IMG/VR virus record: IMGVR_UViG_3300028597_000030
Span: 1 to 42,816 of that record
DNA length: 42,816 bases
Strand: one strand, 5' to 3'
From: a virus
Below, one piece after another: positions 1 through 7,216 of the stretch; position 1 is the first letter of the stretch, and each line of letters begins with the position of its first letter. Position numbers and translations under genes: made by a program. The notes under the pieces were generated by a model. That model worked only from the letters and a program-made list of their open reading frames with translations, searched no databases and was not told where the DNA came from.

Positions 1-48
1 CTTCTCCCCCGGACGTTCCTGGACGTCCAGGAACGTCCGGGGGAGAAG
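1..48. repeat. Perfect 48-bp palindrome at the contig start (snap-back artefact)
   Basis: Bases 1-48 read identically on both strands. The right half and centre recur in coding sequence at the right end of the window, where the natural palindrome is only about 20 bp (GTTCCTGGACGTCCAGGAAC). Bases 1-13 match the reverse complement of 36-48 and do not match the sequence that precedes this point at 42678-42690. I infer an assembly or read snap-back at a natural palindrome, not a real hairpin end. Confidence 0.8.
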
Positions 49-139
49 CGGGACACGGAGGGTCACGTCACCATCGGTAACAAGGTGTACGCCGTGGGGC
101 CCAGGTACCGGGACCGGTACGGGGATCTCTGGGACACGG
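14..139. repeat. Left copy of the 126-bp terminal overlap
   Basis: Identical over its length to 42691-42816. It lies inside a coding sequence that is open across the join, so the molecule closes into a circle of 42,677 bp (14 to 42690). A 126-base overlap inside a gene is more like an assembler overlap than a biological terminal repeat, but the sequence alone cannot separate the two. Confidence 0.9.
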
Positions 140-252
140 GCATGGTGAACGGCGTGGCCCGCGCGGTATCCGCTGGGTTCCGCGTGCGGTCCTTCTCCAA
201 CACGCTGGCCGCCGTGGTCAACTCCTACGGGCCGTTGACCCGTATCAACTGA
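14..252 (+). CDS. C-terminal part of the gene split by the contig ends
   Basis: This is the downstream part of the gene that starts at 42351. Joining 42690 to 14 keeps one open frame, and the protein ends with residues GPLTRIN and a TGA at 250-252. The complete protein would be close to 197 residues. I recognise no family. The rejoined sequence has two similar stretches, each with a short glycine- and valine-rich beginning (KGALVTI near the start, KGDRVKV near residue 80), that look like small beta-barrel repeats. The conserved palindrome at 264-297 follows the stop. Confidence 0.8.
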
Positions 253-263
253 CCCACCCAAGG

Positions 264-297
264 AGGGACCAGCTACTCACGTGAGTAGCTGGTCCCT
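264..297 (+). terminator. CTCACGTGAG palindrome, copy 1, terminator-like
   Basis: Perfect 34-bp inverted repeat (AGGGACCAGCTACTCAC and its complement) followed by TTTT. It lies between the stop at 252 and the start at 316. A GC-rich stem with a U run fits a rho-independent terminator. The core matches 14 other copies. Confidence 0.7.
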
Positions 298-315
298 TTT
301 CGTGTTTGGAGACTC

Positions 316-507
316 ATGGCAACCGTGACTCAGCGAGTAATCGACAGGATCTATAGCCCTCCGCTGGGGACCATCCGGGAGGCCGGCCCCGGGGTGGAGT
401 TCATCGTGTTCCGCTCCGCCACCCAGCGGAACGACTGGCCCCGTATCTGGGAGGCCCTGGGAGTGGCGTACGTCCGTGGCGCCACGGTGGGGCTGAGGGG
501 GGACTGA
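316..507 (+). CDS. Hypothetical protein, 63 aa
   Basis: Starts at ATG behind TTTGGAGAC, just downstream of a terminator-like palindrome, and is followed within 2 bp by the next gene. No signal peptide, membrane segment or known motif is visible. It begins an early-type cluster of short genes that leads into the replication genes. Function unknown. Confidence 0.6.
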   Translation: MATVTQRVIDRIYSPPLGTIREAGPGVEFIVFRSATQRNDWPRIWEALGVAYVRGATVGLRGD

Positions 508-508
508 C

Positions 509-691
509 ATGGGCCCCTGGGAGGAGTGGCTGGACAAACTCATGGACGTCAACAAGTTCCGTGTTCGCAAGGTGGGGGGCCGCTGGCGTGTCTACGCGCC
601 CGGGTACGTCCTCCGCACCGTGGCCGTTGCTGACTCTTGGGAGTCAGCTATGAGCTACGCCACCAAGCTGGCCAAGAGGAGGACCCGATGA
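509..691 (+). CDS. Hypothetical basic protein, 60 aa
   Basis: ATG start with a G-rich ribosome site (GAGGGGGGAC) in the end of the gene before. The protein is basic and tryptophan-rich (KVGGRWRVYAPG) and ends in KLAKRRTR, which could bind nucleic acid. Its end overlaps the next start by 4 bp, so translation is probably coupled. No family recognised. Confidence 0.6.
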   Translation: MGPWEEWLDKLMDVNKFRVRKVGGRWRVYAPGYVLRTVAVADSWESAMSYATKLAKRRTR

Positions 692-870
692 GGGCATACC
701 GCAAGACCACCAGGCATCCCGTGTGTCTGTACTTCACGGACCAGGAGGCCCTCCGCCTGGTCCAGGAACTCACCACGGCGTACCCCGTGGAGGACTGGTC
801 AGACATGCCGATGATGACCAGGCTCCTGAACGCGCTGGAGACCACCCGCAAGGGGGGTCACCGTGGCTAA
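688..870 (+). CDS. Hypothetical protein, 60 aa
   Basis: ATGA overlap with the gene before and a good upstream AGAGGAGGA. An in-frame ORF extends further upstream to 637, but this start has the ribosome site. The sequence (LYFTDQEALRLVQEL) looks like a small helical protein. It overlaps the nuclease gene by 8 bp. Function unknown. Confidence 0.6.
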   Translation: MRAYRKTTRHPVCLYFTDQEALRLVQELTTAYPVEDWSDMPMMTRLLNALETTRKGGHRG

Positions 871-1405
871 CCCGTCCAAGGCCCGGGGGACTGCCTGGGA
901 GTCCGCTATCCGGGACTACCTGAACGAATCGCTGGGCCTCTACTGGCCGGACTGGCGGGAACGCAAGCGCAACGGGATGACCCAGTGGCGCAACCCCATG
1001 GACCCCGCCAACATCAAGCGCCAGGCCCAGGAGGGCGCCAAGGACGTGGGGGACCTCCACGCCTGGCCGTTCGTCCTGGAGGCCAAGGACGTCAAGAATC
1101 CGGCCGTACCCGCGTGGATGCGCCAGGCCCGGGTGGAGGCGTTCAACGCTGGGTTTCCGTACTACGTGGTGTGCCACAAGCTCCGGGGCCGCCACGTGTC
1201 GCACGGGTGGGTGTACCTGGACGTTCGGACGTTCACCGCTGTCCGTCTGGCGCTGGGCATGCCGGCCCGTGAGTTCTGGGATTGGTACGGGTTCGTGGAT
1301 TCCAAGCCCCTCCGGGGTATCGACACGTCGCGTTGGTACTGGGGGACCAGCATGGCCCACCTGGCCCAGATCATCGGGGACGTACGGGAGGCTGGCAGCA
1401 AGTGA
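863..1405 (+). CDS. PD-(D/E)XK nuclease, Holliday-junction-resolvase-like
   Basis: A 180-aa protein with the pattern of small resolvase-type nucleases: GTAWESAIRDYL near residues 9-20 with acidic E13, GDLHAW with D64, then EAKD at 73-76, giving the E-x-K of a PD-(D/E)XK active site. Such phage enzymes cut branched DNA during replication and packaging. The GTG start has an AAGGGGGG site upstream. It stands two genes before the primase-helicase, which fits DNA metabolism. The exact substrate is an inference. Confidence 0.65.
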   Translation: MANPSKARGTAWESAIRDYLNESLGLYWPDWRERKRNGMTQWRNPMDPANIKRQAQEGAKDVGDLHAWPFVLEAKDVKNPAVPAWMRQARVEAFNAGFPYYVVCHKLRGRHVSHGWVYLDVRTFTAVRLALGMPAREFWDWYGFVDSKPLRGIDTSRWYWGTSMAHLAQIIGDVREAGSK

Positions 1406-1587
1406 GCAACTATGAGATCCGGGTACAGGAGCCCAGCGACGTAGCCAAGTCGTACGGCATGGATTACCCACTGTTCGTCGTCTGGGACACGGTGACGGAC
1501 AAGCGTGTCCCGTTCGGCAACTACCGCGAACGTGCCAGGGCCGTGGAGCGCGTACAGCGCATGGAGTCGCGGGCCACGGGCCGCTGA
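1402..1587 (+). CDS. Hypothetical protein, 61 aa
   Basis: GTGA start overlapping the nuclease stop, so probably translationally coupled. The protein reads VSNYEIRVQEPSDVAKSYG and ends in an arginine-rich helix (ERARAVERVQRMESRATGR). The stop codon itself lies inside the dispersed GGGCCGCTGACCCCAGAG box. No family recognised. Confidence 0.55.
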   Translation: MSNYEIRVQEPSDVAKSYGMDYPLFVVWDTVTDKRVPFGNYRERARAVERVQRMESRATGR

Positions 1588-1595
1588 CCCCAGAG
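1578..1595 (+). repeat. GCTGAC box, copy 1
   Basis: GGGCCGCTGACCCCAGAG. The TGA of the box is the stop codon of the gene ending at 1587, and the box is 25 bp before the primase-helicase start. One of about ten copies of this dispersed element. Confidence 0.6.
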
Positions 1596-1619
1596 ACCCC
1601 AGCGAACGGAAGGAATCAC

Positions 1620-4070
1620 ATGATCTTCAAGGACATCCTGGCCCGGTTCGCTGAGGTGACGGAGGAGGCGGACGGGGGTTACCTGGCGCGTTGCCCGGGA
1701 CACGACGACTCCAGTCCGTCCCTCCGGATCTGGCGTGGGGAGGACCTCAAGGTCCGGCTCACGTGCCGTGCCGGTTGTGACACCAAGGACGTCATCAAGG
1801 CCGTTGACCTCTCCTGGGAGGCCCTGTTCAACGCTGAGGGGGAGGGCTCCACGGTCGCCAAGGAGCCCCCCTCCCTGGTCTCCCGCCCGTCGCTCCTGGC
1901 CTCCCTGGCCCGCTACGTGGACGACACGGCGGAGGGCCTGGCGGACCCGGAGGACGACACGGCGGCCAAGGCCCGCACGTATCTGGCCGTACGGTTCGGC
2001 GTGGACCAGGACCTGGCCAGTGATCTGGAGCTGGGCGTGGACGACGGCCAGGCGGCCCCGTATTTCACCGCACGCTCCGCCGCTTACCGGGCGTTCCCCC
2101 GTCTCACGGTCCCCCTCATGAACTTTGAGGGGAACCCCCACGGCCTCCAGGGTCGGGACCTCTCCGGGGACTGCCCCGGGAGGTGGGTCTCCCTCAAGAA
2201 CCCCAAGGGGGAGCGCTGGGGCCAGTACGGCGTGTTCCGGGGTCAGGGAGGCTACGGGGTCACCATCGTCTCTGAGGGCCCCGGAGACGGCCTTACGGTG
2301 GCCGCCGTGGGCTACGACGCCGTGTGCATCCGGGGGGCCGCCCTCACGGCCTCCCCCGAACTGCTCAAGGAGCTTGCCCATGGCCTCCAGGGTCAGCTTG
2401 TCATCGTGGCCGGAGATGGGGACAAGGCCGGCCAGCGCTTCAACCGTGCCCTTGCGGAGGGGCTTGGCGCGCACGGTATCCAGGTCCGTTCCCTGGCGCT
2501 CCCTGGGGGTGCCGGTGACGTCACGGCCTGGCGCGAGTCAGACCCTCAAGGCTTCCCGTTCGCGCTCCACAAGGGCGTCAAGGAGGCCGGCCCGGTACCC
2601 CCAGCGGATGGTCCTGGCGATGAGCCCTCCGCCTCCGTGGCCGTGGAGCGAACTGGAACGGTAACCGTCTCGTCGGACCAGGGCGTAGAGGCCCTGGAGC
2701 TCCTCAAGGCACTCACGAACCGGTACGGAGCGTCCGACACGCTGAACGCTCACGCGCTGGTGGCGTGGACGGACGGCCGGATCAAGTTTGCTCCGGGTCT
2801 GGGGTTCTACGTGTGGAACGGCCAGGTCTGGGAGCGTTCGGAGGTCAAGGTCCGGCAGGAGATTCACCGCATGGGGGCCGCCCTCATGCTCTCCGGTTCG
2901 GAGGAGGGCCGTAAGGCGTCCAAGGGCTTCACCATGAGGACGAACATCGACAACCTCATGGTGGAGCTCCGCAGCGTCCCCAGCGTCCACGTGGATGCGG
3001 CGGAGTTCGACTCCAAGCCGGACCTCCTCAGCTTCCGGAACGGCACGGTGGAGCTCCGCACGGGGACGCTGCGGCCCCACGCCAAGGAGGATCTCCTCAC
3101 CTACTGCCTCACCATCGACTATGACCCGGACGCCAAGTGTGGCCGGTGGGAGTCGTTCCTGGCGGAGATCTTCCCGGAGAACCCGGATCTGGTTCCGTAC
3201 GTCCAGCGTCTGGTGGGCTACGGCATCACCGGGTACACCGACGAACAGTGTTTCTGTGTGCTCTGGGGGAAGGGTGCCAACGGTAAGAGTGTCCTCACGG
3301 ACACCCTCACGGACGTGTTCGGGGCCATCTCCAAGACCACCCCGTTCTCCACGTTTGAGGAGAAGCCCTCCGGCGGCATCCCGAACGACATCGCGGCCCT
3401 CCGGGGCTCCCGCCTTGTCATGGCCAGCGAGGGTGACAGCGGTAAGGCCATGTCGGAGGCCATCCTCAAGCGGGCCTCCGGTAAGGACAAGATGACGGCC
3501 CGGTTCATGCGCCAGGAGTTCTTCACGTTCACCCCCACGTTCCTCATCATGTTGGCCACCAACCACAAGCCCAAGTTCCGGGGCCAGGATGAGGGTCTCT
3601 GGCGACGCGTCAAGATGATCCCGTTCAAGCGTTGGTTCGCTCCGCACGAGAGGGACTACACGCTGGACAAGAAGCTCCAGGCGGAGGCGGAGGGCATCGC
3701 TGCCTGGGCCGTCCGTGGGGCCGTGGAGTGGCTCGCAAACGGCCTCCAGGACCCGGAGAGCATCACGGCGGCCAGCAAGGAGTACCGGGAGACGTCGGAC
3801 GCCCTGGCGGGGTTCCTCCCGGGCGTCATGGTCAAGGATGACTCCGCTCCGCCGCTGAACGGTACGGAGGCGTTTAACGCCTACCTGGACTGGTGTGAGG
3901 CGGAGAACCTCCCTGCCCGGGAGCGCTGGACGCGTCGGACCTTCTACGACGCGATGGAGGAGCGCGGGATCACCCGTAAGAAGACTGCCAAGGGTATTGC
4001 GCTGGTAGGTGTCGCCATGGCGCACGCCCCGGTGGCCGTGGCCGGCCCGGGGATCTTCTCCCAGTCCTGA
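1620..4070 (+). CDS. DNA primase-helicase (TOPRIM primase plus SF3 helicase)
   Basis: An 816-aa replication protein. The N-terminus carries a CHC2-like zinc site (C25, H28, C49, C53 in CPGHDD and CRAGC). A TOPRIM fold follows, with VSEGPGD near 217-223 and AGDGDKAG near 264-271, where E219, D266 and D268 would bind metal. A superfamily III helicase of the P4/D5 type follows, with Walker A GKGANGKS near residue 550. In one polypeptide it would prime and unwind phage DNA for the polymerase at 4852. The ATG is preceded by GGAAGGAATCAC. Its length is normal for fused phage primase-helicases. Confidence 0.9.
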   Translation: MIFKDILARFAEVTEEADGGYLARCPGHDDSSPSLRIWRGEDLKVRLTCRAGCDTKDVIKAVDLSWEALFNAEGEGSTVAKEPPSLVSRPSLLASLARYVDDTAEGLADPEDDTAAKARTYLAVRFGVDQDLASDLELGVDDGQAAPYFTARSAAYRAFPRLTVPLMNFEGNPHGLQGRDLSGDCPGRWVSLKNPKGERWGQYGVFRGQGGYGVTIVSEGPGDGLTVAAVGYDAVCIRGAALTASPELLKELAHGLQGQLVIVAGDGDKAGQRFNRALAEGLGAHGIQVRSLALPGGAGDVTAWRESDPQGFPFALHKGVKEAGPVPPADGPGDEPSASVAVERTGTVTVSSDQGVEALELLKALTNRYGASDTLNAHALVAWTDGRIKFAPGLGFYVWNGQVWERSEVKVRQEIHRMGAALMLSGSEEGRKASKGFTMRTNIDNLMVELRSVPSVHVDAAEFDSKPDLLSFRNGTVELRTGTLRPHAKEDLLTYCLTIDYDPDAKCGRWESFLAEIFPENPDLVPYVQRLVGYGITGYTDEQCFCVLWGKGANGKSVLTDTLTDVFGAISKTTPFSTFEEKPSGGIPNDIAALRGSRLVMASEGDSGKAMSEAILKRASGKDKMTARFMRQEFFTFTPTFLIMLATNHKPKFRGQDEGLWRRVKMIPFKRWFAPHERDYTLDKKLQAEAEGIAAWAVRGAVEWLANGLQDPESITAASKEYRETSDALAGFLPGVMVKDDSAPPLNGTEAFNAYLDWCEAENLPARERWTRRTFYDAMEERGITRKKTAKGIALVGVAMAHAPVAVAGPGIFSQS

Positions 4071-4084
4071 CACACCAGACAACC

Positions 4085-4120
4085 AAGGGACCAGCCACTC
4101 ACGTGAGTGGCTGGTCCCTT
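4085..4120 (+). terminator. CTCACGTGAG palindrome, copy 2
   Basis: Perfect 36-bp inverted repeat with CCACTCACGTGAGTGG at its centre, followed by CTTCACG. It is identical, with its flanks ACCAAGGG and CCCTTC, to copy 3 on the other side of the methylase gene. A partial repeat TCACGTGAGGAG follows directly and supplies the next ribosome site. Confidence 0.65.
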
Positions 4121-4136
4121 CACGTGAGGAGAGATC

Positions 4137-4784
4137 TTGACCATTCGAGTGTTGGACCTCTGCTGTTGCTCCGGGGCCGTCAGTAAGGGGTTCATGGATG
4201 CCGGAGCGGAGTACGTGGAGGGTTGGGACATCGTGGACCGACCCAGGTACCCGTACGCGTTCCACCAGGGGGATGCGCTGGAGGTCCTCCGGGACGTCGC
4301 GTACCTCCGGACGTTCGGCTTCATTCACATCTCCCCGCCGTGCCAGGCCAAGTGCACGCTCACGCTGGGTTCGAACGCCCGGTTCGGTAAGACCTACGTG
4401 GACATCTACCCGGAGGTCCGGGACCTGATGTACGCCAGCGGCGTTCCGGGGTCCATAGAGAACCCCAGTAGCCGGCCGGACATGGTCCTTTGCGGAGAGA
4501 TGTTCGGTCTCGGCGTCATCCGTCACCGCAAGTTTGAGCTGGTGAACTGGTCCGCCTCCAAGCCTGTTCACGTCAAGCACCGGGGGCGTGTCCGTGGTTG
4601 GCGTCACGGCGTGTACTACGACGGCCCGTACGTCCAGGCGTACGGCAACGGTGGCGGTAAGGCGGACGTGCCGGAGCTCCAGGAGGCCATGGGAATCCAC
4701 TGGACCGACGTCCGAAAGGAGCTCACGGAGGCAATCCCGCCGGCGTATGGGGAGTACATCCTCCGGCGCTTCCTGGCCGCCTGA
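4137..4784 (+). CDS. C5-cytosine-type DNA methyltransferase
   Basis: A 215-aa protein with an AdoMet-binding start VLDLCCCSGAVSKGF (motif I, residues 5-19), HISPPCQ at 64-70 with the catalytic-type Cys69 (motif IV), and ENP at 108-110 (motif VI). It is shorter than host C5 methylases and has little room for a target-recognition domain, as in several actinophage methylases. It probably modifies phage DNA against host restriction. The TTG start has GAGGAGAG 5 bp upstream. The gene is bracketed by two identical 36-bp palindromes, so it may be an exchangeable cassette. Confidence 0.8.
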   Translation: MTIRVLDLCCCSGAVSKGFMDAGAEYVEGWDIVDRPRYPYAFHQGDALEVLRDVAYLRTFGFIHISPPCQAKCTLTLGSNARFGKTYVDIYPEVRDLMYASGVPGSIENPSSRPDMVLCGEMFGLGVIRHRKFELVNWSASKPVHVKHRGRVRGWRHGVYYDGPYVQAYGNGGGKADVPELQEAMGIHWTDVRKELTEAIPPAYGEYILRRFLAA

Positions 4785-4795
4785 CTCAGATCACC

Positions 4796-4831
4796 AAGGG
4801 ACCAGCCACTCACGTGAGTGGCTGGTCCCTT
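4796..4831 (+). terminator. CTCACGTGAG palindrome, copy 3
   Basis: Perfect 36-bp inverted repeat identical to copy 2 and followed by CTTG. It lies between the methylase stop and the polymerase ribosome site AAGGAGAG. Confidence 0.65.
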
Positions 4832-4851
4832 CTTGCGTAAGGAGAGACCAA

Positions 4852-6720
4852 GTGCGCGCGTACAACCACGGCATTGCCGGTGACAACGTAACGGTGTTCG
4901 TCCCGGAGACCCCCGGGGATCTGGTCCACTTCAAAGACTGGTGGGCCCACTCGAACAGCCACATCGCGCTGGACACGGAGACCACCGGCCTTGACATCTT
5001 CTCCGTCGGCCATCGCCTCCGTACGGTCCAGTTCGGGGACGCCAACACGGCGTGGGTCATCCACTGGGAGCGTGGGGGCCTGTTCGTGGAGGCCGTGGTG
5101 GAGTTCTTCCGCCGCTTCCGCCGTACCCTCCTCATCCATAATGCCCCGTATGACTGGCTGGTTCTGGGCCGACACACCGGCCTACGTCTGGAGTGGCTTG
5201 CCGGACACACCCGGGACACCCAGGTCCTGGCCAAGCTGGTGGACCCCCGCCAACCCCAGGAGGGCGGCATCGGGGCGGCCCTCAAGCCTCTCAGTGCCTT
5301 CTACGTGGACCCCACGGCCCCCGACACCCAGGGGGATCTCACGGCGGTGTTCCGCTCGCTGGGCCTCACCAAGGCCACCGGGTGGGCCGGTATCCCGCTG
5401 GACCACCCGACCTACAACCTGTACGCCGGCCTGGACGTCATCCTCACGGCACGCCTGGCCCCCATCCTGGAGGCGGAGCTGGATCGCCTGGGGGTCCGTC
5501 CTGTCCTGGTGGAGTACGAACATGAGGTACTCCACATCTGCGCTGAGATGCAGCGCAAGGGCATGGTCCTTGACCTGGAGTACGCGGAAACCCTCTCCAG
5601 CAAGTTGGCGGAGATTGAGGACCAGTACAGCAAGGTGGCCCGGCGCTACGGCGTGGAGTCCGTCAACGCTCCGAAGCAAATTGCGGAGGCCCTCCTGGGC
5701 ATGGGGGAGGACCTCATCCTCCCGGGCAACACGGCGCCGGAGTACACGGCCGGCGGAGCCATCAAGGTGGACAAGCCGGTTCTGTTCTACCTGGCGGACC
5801 TGGACACCAAGGACGGCTCCCGCCTGAACGTCCGCAAGCCCAACCCCCTGGCGGAGGCCATCATCCGGGCCAAGAGGTCCGGCAAGTGGCGCAAGACGTA
5901 CGCGGACACGTTCCTGGAGACCGTGGACCCAGACGGACGCATCCACCCGAACATCCAGACCCTCCAGGCCCGCACGGGACGTATGAGCGTCACCAGGCCG
6001 GCCCTCCAGACCCTCCCGTCATCGGACCAGATGATCCGTAGGGCCCTCCTGGCGGAGGAGGGTGGCGTCATGATCTCCACCGACTTTGCGGCCATCGAAA
6101 TGCGCGTGTTGGCCGCACTGGCGGACGTGAAACAGATGAAGCGGGCCATCCTGGCAGGGGAGGACCTCCACGAGTACACGGCGCGTCTCGTGTTCGGAGA
6201 CGGGTTCACCCCCAAGCACCGGAAGCTCTGTAAGGGCGTGGGGTTCGGCAAGGTCTACGGGGGCGGCGCGGCCACCATCGCGCGTCAGACCGGTGCGCCT
6301 ATGGAGGACGTCCAGCGGGCCATCCGGGCGTATGACCGTGTGTACCCGGAGATCAAGCGCGCGTCTGCTCGCTGGCAGCGTGATGCGTTCGCCAACGGGA
6401 TGGTGACCATCTCCGCCACCGGCCGGCGTCTCCCGCTGGACCGGGACCGTACGTACGCCGTGGTGAACTACGCGTGCCAGAGTGCGGCCCGTGACTGCCT
6501 GGGCCAGGCCCTGGTGACGATGAAGGAGAAGGGCCTCCTGGAGTACCTCCGCCTGCCCATCCACGATGAGGTCCTTGCGTCGGCCCCCAAGGAGGACGCT
6601 GCGGACGTCGCGCGGGCCATTGAGGAGTGCATGACGTTCAACCTGTTCGGTGTCCCGGTGGCCGCTGAGGCGGAGATAGGCAAGCGCTCTTGGGGCTCCC
6701 TCTACGGGGCGGACTACTGA
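4852..6720 (+). CDS. DNA polymerase, family A
   Basis: A 622-aa replicative polymerase. A 3'-5' exonuclease domain starts with DTETTGLD (D41, E43). The polymerase domain has motif A (STDFAAIEMRVLA, near residue 410), motif B (RKLCKGVGFGKVYGGG, near 457) and motif C (HDEVL, near 571). There is no 5'-3' exonuclease domain, as is usual for phage enzymes. The GTG start follows AAGGAGAGACCA. An open frame extends upstream across the palindrome and the methylase gene, but this start is the one with a ribosome site. It works with the primase-helicase upstream. Confidence 0.92.
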   Translation: MRAYNHGIAGDNVTVFVPETPGDLVHFKDWWAHSNSHIALDTETTGLDIFSVGHRLRTVQFGDANTAWVIHWERGGLFVEAVVEFFRRFRRTLLIHNAPYDWLVLGRHTGLRLEWLAGHTRDTQVLAKLVDPRQPQEGGIGAALKPLSAFYVDPTAPDTQGDLTAVFRSLGLTKATGWAGIPLDHPTYNLYAGLDVILTARLAPILEAELDRLGVRPVLVEYEHEVLHICAEMQRKGMVLDLEYAETLSSKLAEIEDQYSKVARRYGVESVNAPKQIAEALLGMGEDLILPGNTAPEYTAGGAIKVDKPVLFYLADLDTKDGSRLNVRKPNPLAEAIIRAKRSGKWRKTYADTFLETVDPDGRIHPNIQTLQARTGRMSVTRPALQTLPSSDQMIRRALLAEEGGVMISTDFAAIEMRVLAALADVKQMKRAILAGEDLHEYTARLVFGDGFTPKHRKLCKGVGFGKVYGGGAATIARQTGAPMEDVQRAIRAYDRVYPEIKRASARWQRDAFANGMVTISATGRRLPLDRDRTYAVVNYACQSAARDCLGQALVTMKEKGLLEYLRLPIHDEVLASAPKEDAADVARAIEECMTFNLFGVPVAAEAEIGKRSWGSLYGADY

Positions 6721-6747
6721 GCCCCTACTTGTGAGGGAGTTGTGAAC

Positions 6748-6779
6748 GGTCCTCCACATCCTCATGGACGTGGAGGACC
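6748..6779 (+). terminator. Hairpin after the DNA polymerase
   Basis: GGTCCTCCAC and GTGGAGGACC form a perfect 10-bp stem with a 12-nt loop 27 bp after the polymerase stop. No T run follows. It directly abuts palindrome copy 4. Probable transcript end or mRNA-stabilising stem. Confidence 0.45.
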
Positions 6780-6802
6780 ACCTCCTCACGTGAGTAGCTG
6801 GT
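6777..6802. repeat. CTCACGTGAG palindrome, copy 4 (imperfect arms)
   Basis: ACCACCTCCTCAC and GTGAGTAGCTGGT. The core is intact but the two arms belong to different arm types, so a hairpin would be weak. This favours a protein-binding role for the core. Confidence 0.6.
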
Positions 6803-7044
6803 GTTCCGCCTCACATCGGGCAAGAATTTTTCGAACACGCCCCAACCGGCAAGATCAAGGCCCGGACCCCCTATACCGAAGGTAACGATGCCTCCGGAAT
6901 AGGGGGTTCCCTTCGTTCCCAAGGTGGATGTCAAGTCACGCCTTGGATTTTCACGCATCCATCACAACCGCCGGCACGTCTAGTAGGTGAATCGGGGTTG
7001 TGTGCACCTACTCACGCGTGTTCCTATCCGATCGAACACCACAT

Positions 7045-7068
7045 CTCACGGGGTGCGCACTCCGTGAG
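7045..7068. promoter_or_regulatory. Operator-like 24-bp palindrome
   Basis: CTCACGGGGTGC followed by GCACTCCGTGAG, with a single mismatch between arms. The outer CTCACG and CGTGAG echo the dispersed CTCACGTGAG core, but here they are separated. It lies about 150 bp before the sigma-factor start. Confidence 0.4.
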
Positions 7069-7167
7069 CTGGGACCGGACTAGGGCTTGGTTCCCCATGC
7101 CCATCTGCCTCCGCATCCGGAGGTCCTAGCTCACGCTTGCGCATGCCGTAGCGCCACGCCCTTGTCC

Positions 7168-7188
7168 GGGCCGCTCACACCAGAGCAC
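7168..7188 (+). repeat. GCTGAC box, variant copy 2
   Basis: GGGCCGCTCACACCAGAGCAC, with one change in the GCTGAC core. It lies 28 bp upstream of the sigma-factor-like gene. Confidence 0.5.
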
Positions 7189-7216
7189 ATGCCAACAACG
7201 GACACGGGAGTAGACA

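Larger units (their letters stand above)
6803..7216 (+). promoter_or_regulatory. Long structured leader upstream of the sigma-factor gene
   Basis: No convincing gene lies in these roughly 410 bases, the largest untranslated gap in a dense genome. It contains CCCCCTAT (6867-6874) paired with ATAGGGGG (6899-6906), AGTAGGTG (6982-6989) paired with CACCTACT (7005-7012), a near-perfect 24-bp palindrome at 7045-7068, and CCTCCG/CGGAGG near 7110. A half-repeat CTACTCACGCGTG starts near 7008. The contents suggest several operators or an RNA leader that controls the downstream gene. No clear promoter could be fixed. Confidence 0.5.

Noticed and set aside
2538-4700. A very long minus-strand open frame (720 codons) opposite the primase and methylase genes
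   Set aside because: It is opposite genes with clear motifs, has no ribosome site or recognisable domain, and arises because GC-rich codon use leaves the antisense frame free of stops.
6725-6958. A 77-codon minus-strand frame in the leader region
   Set aside because: It reads through the hairpin and palindrome, has no ribosome site and would be the only minus-strand gene.
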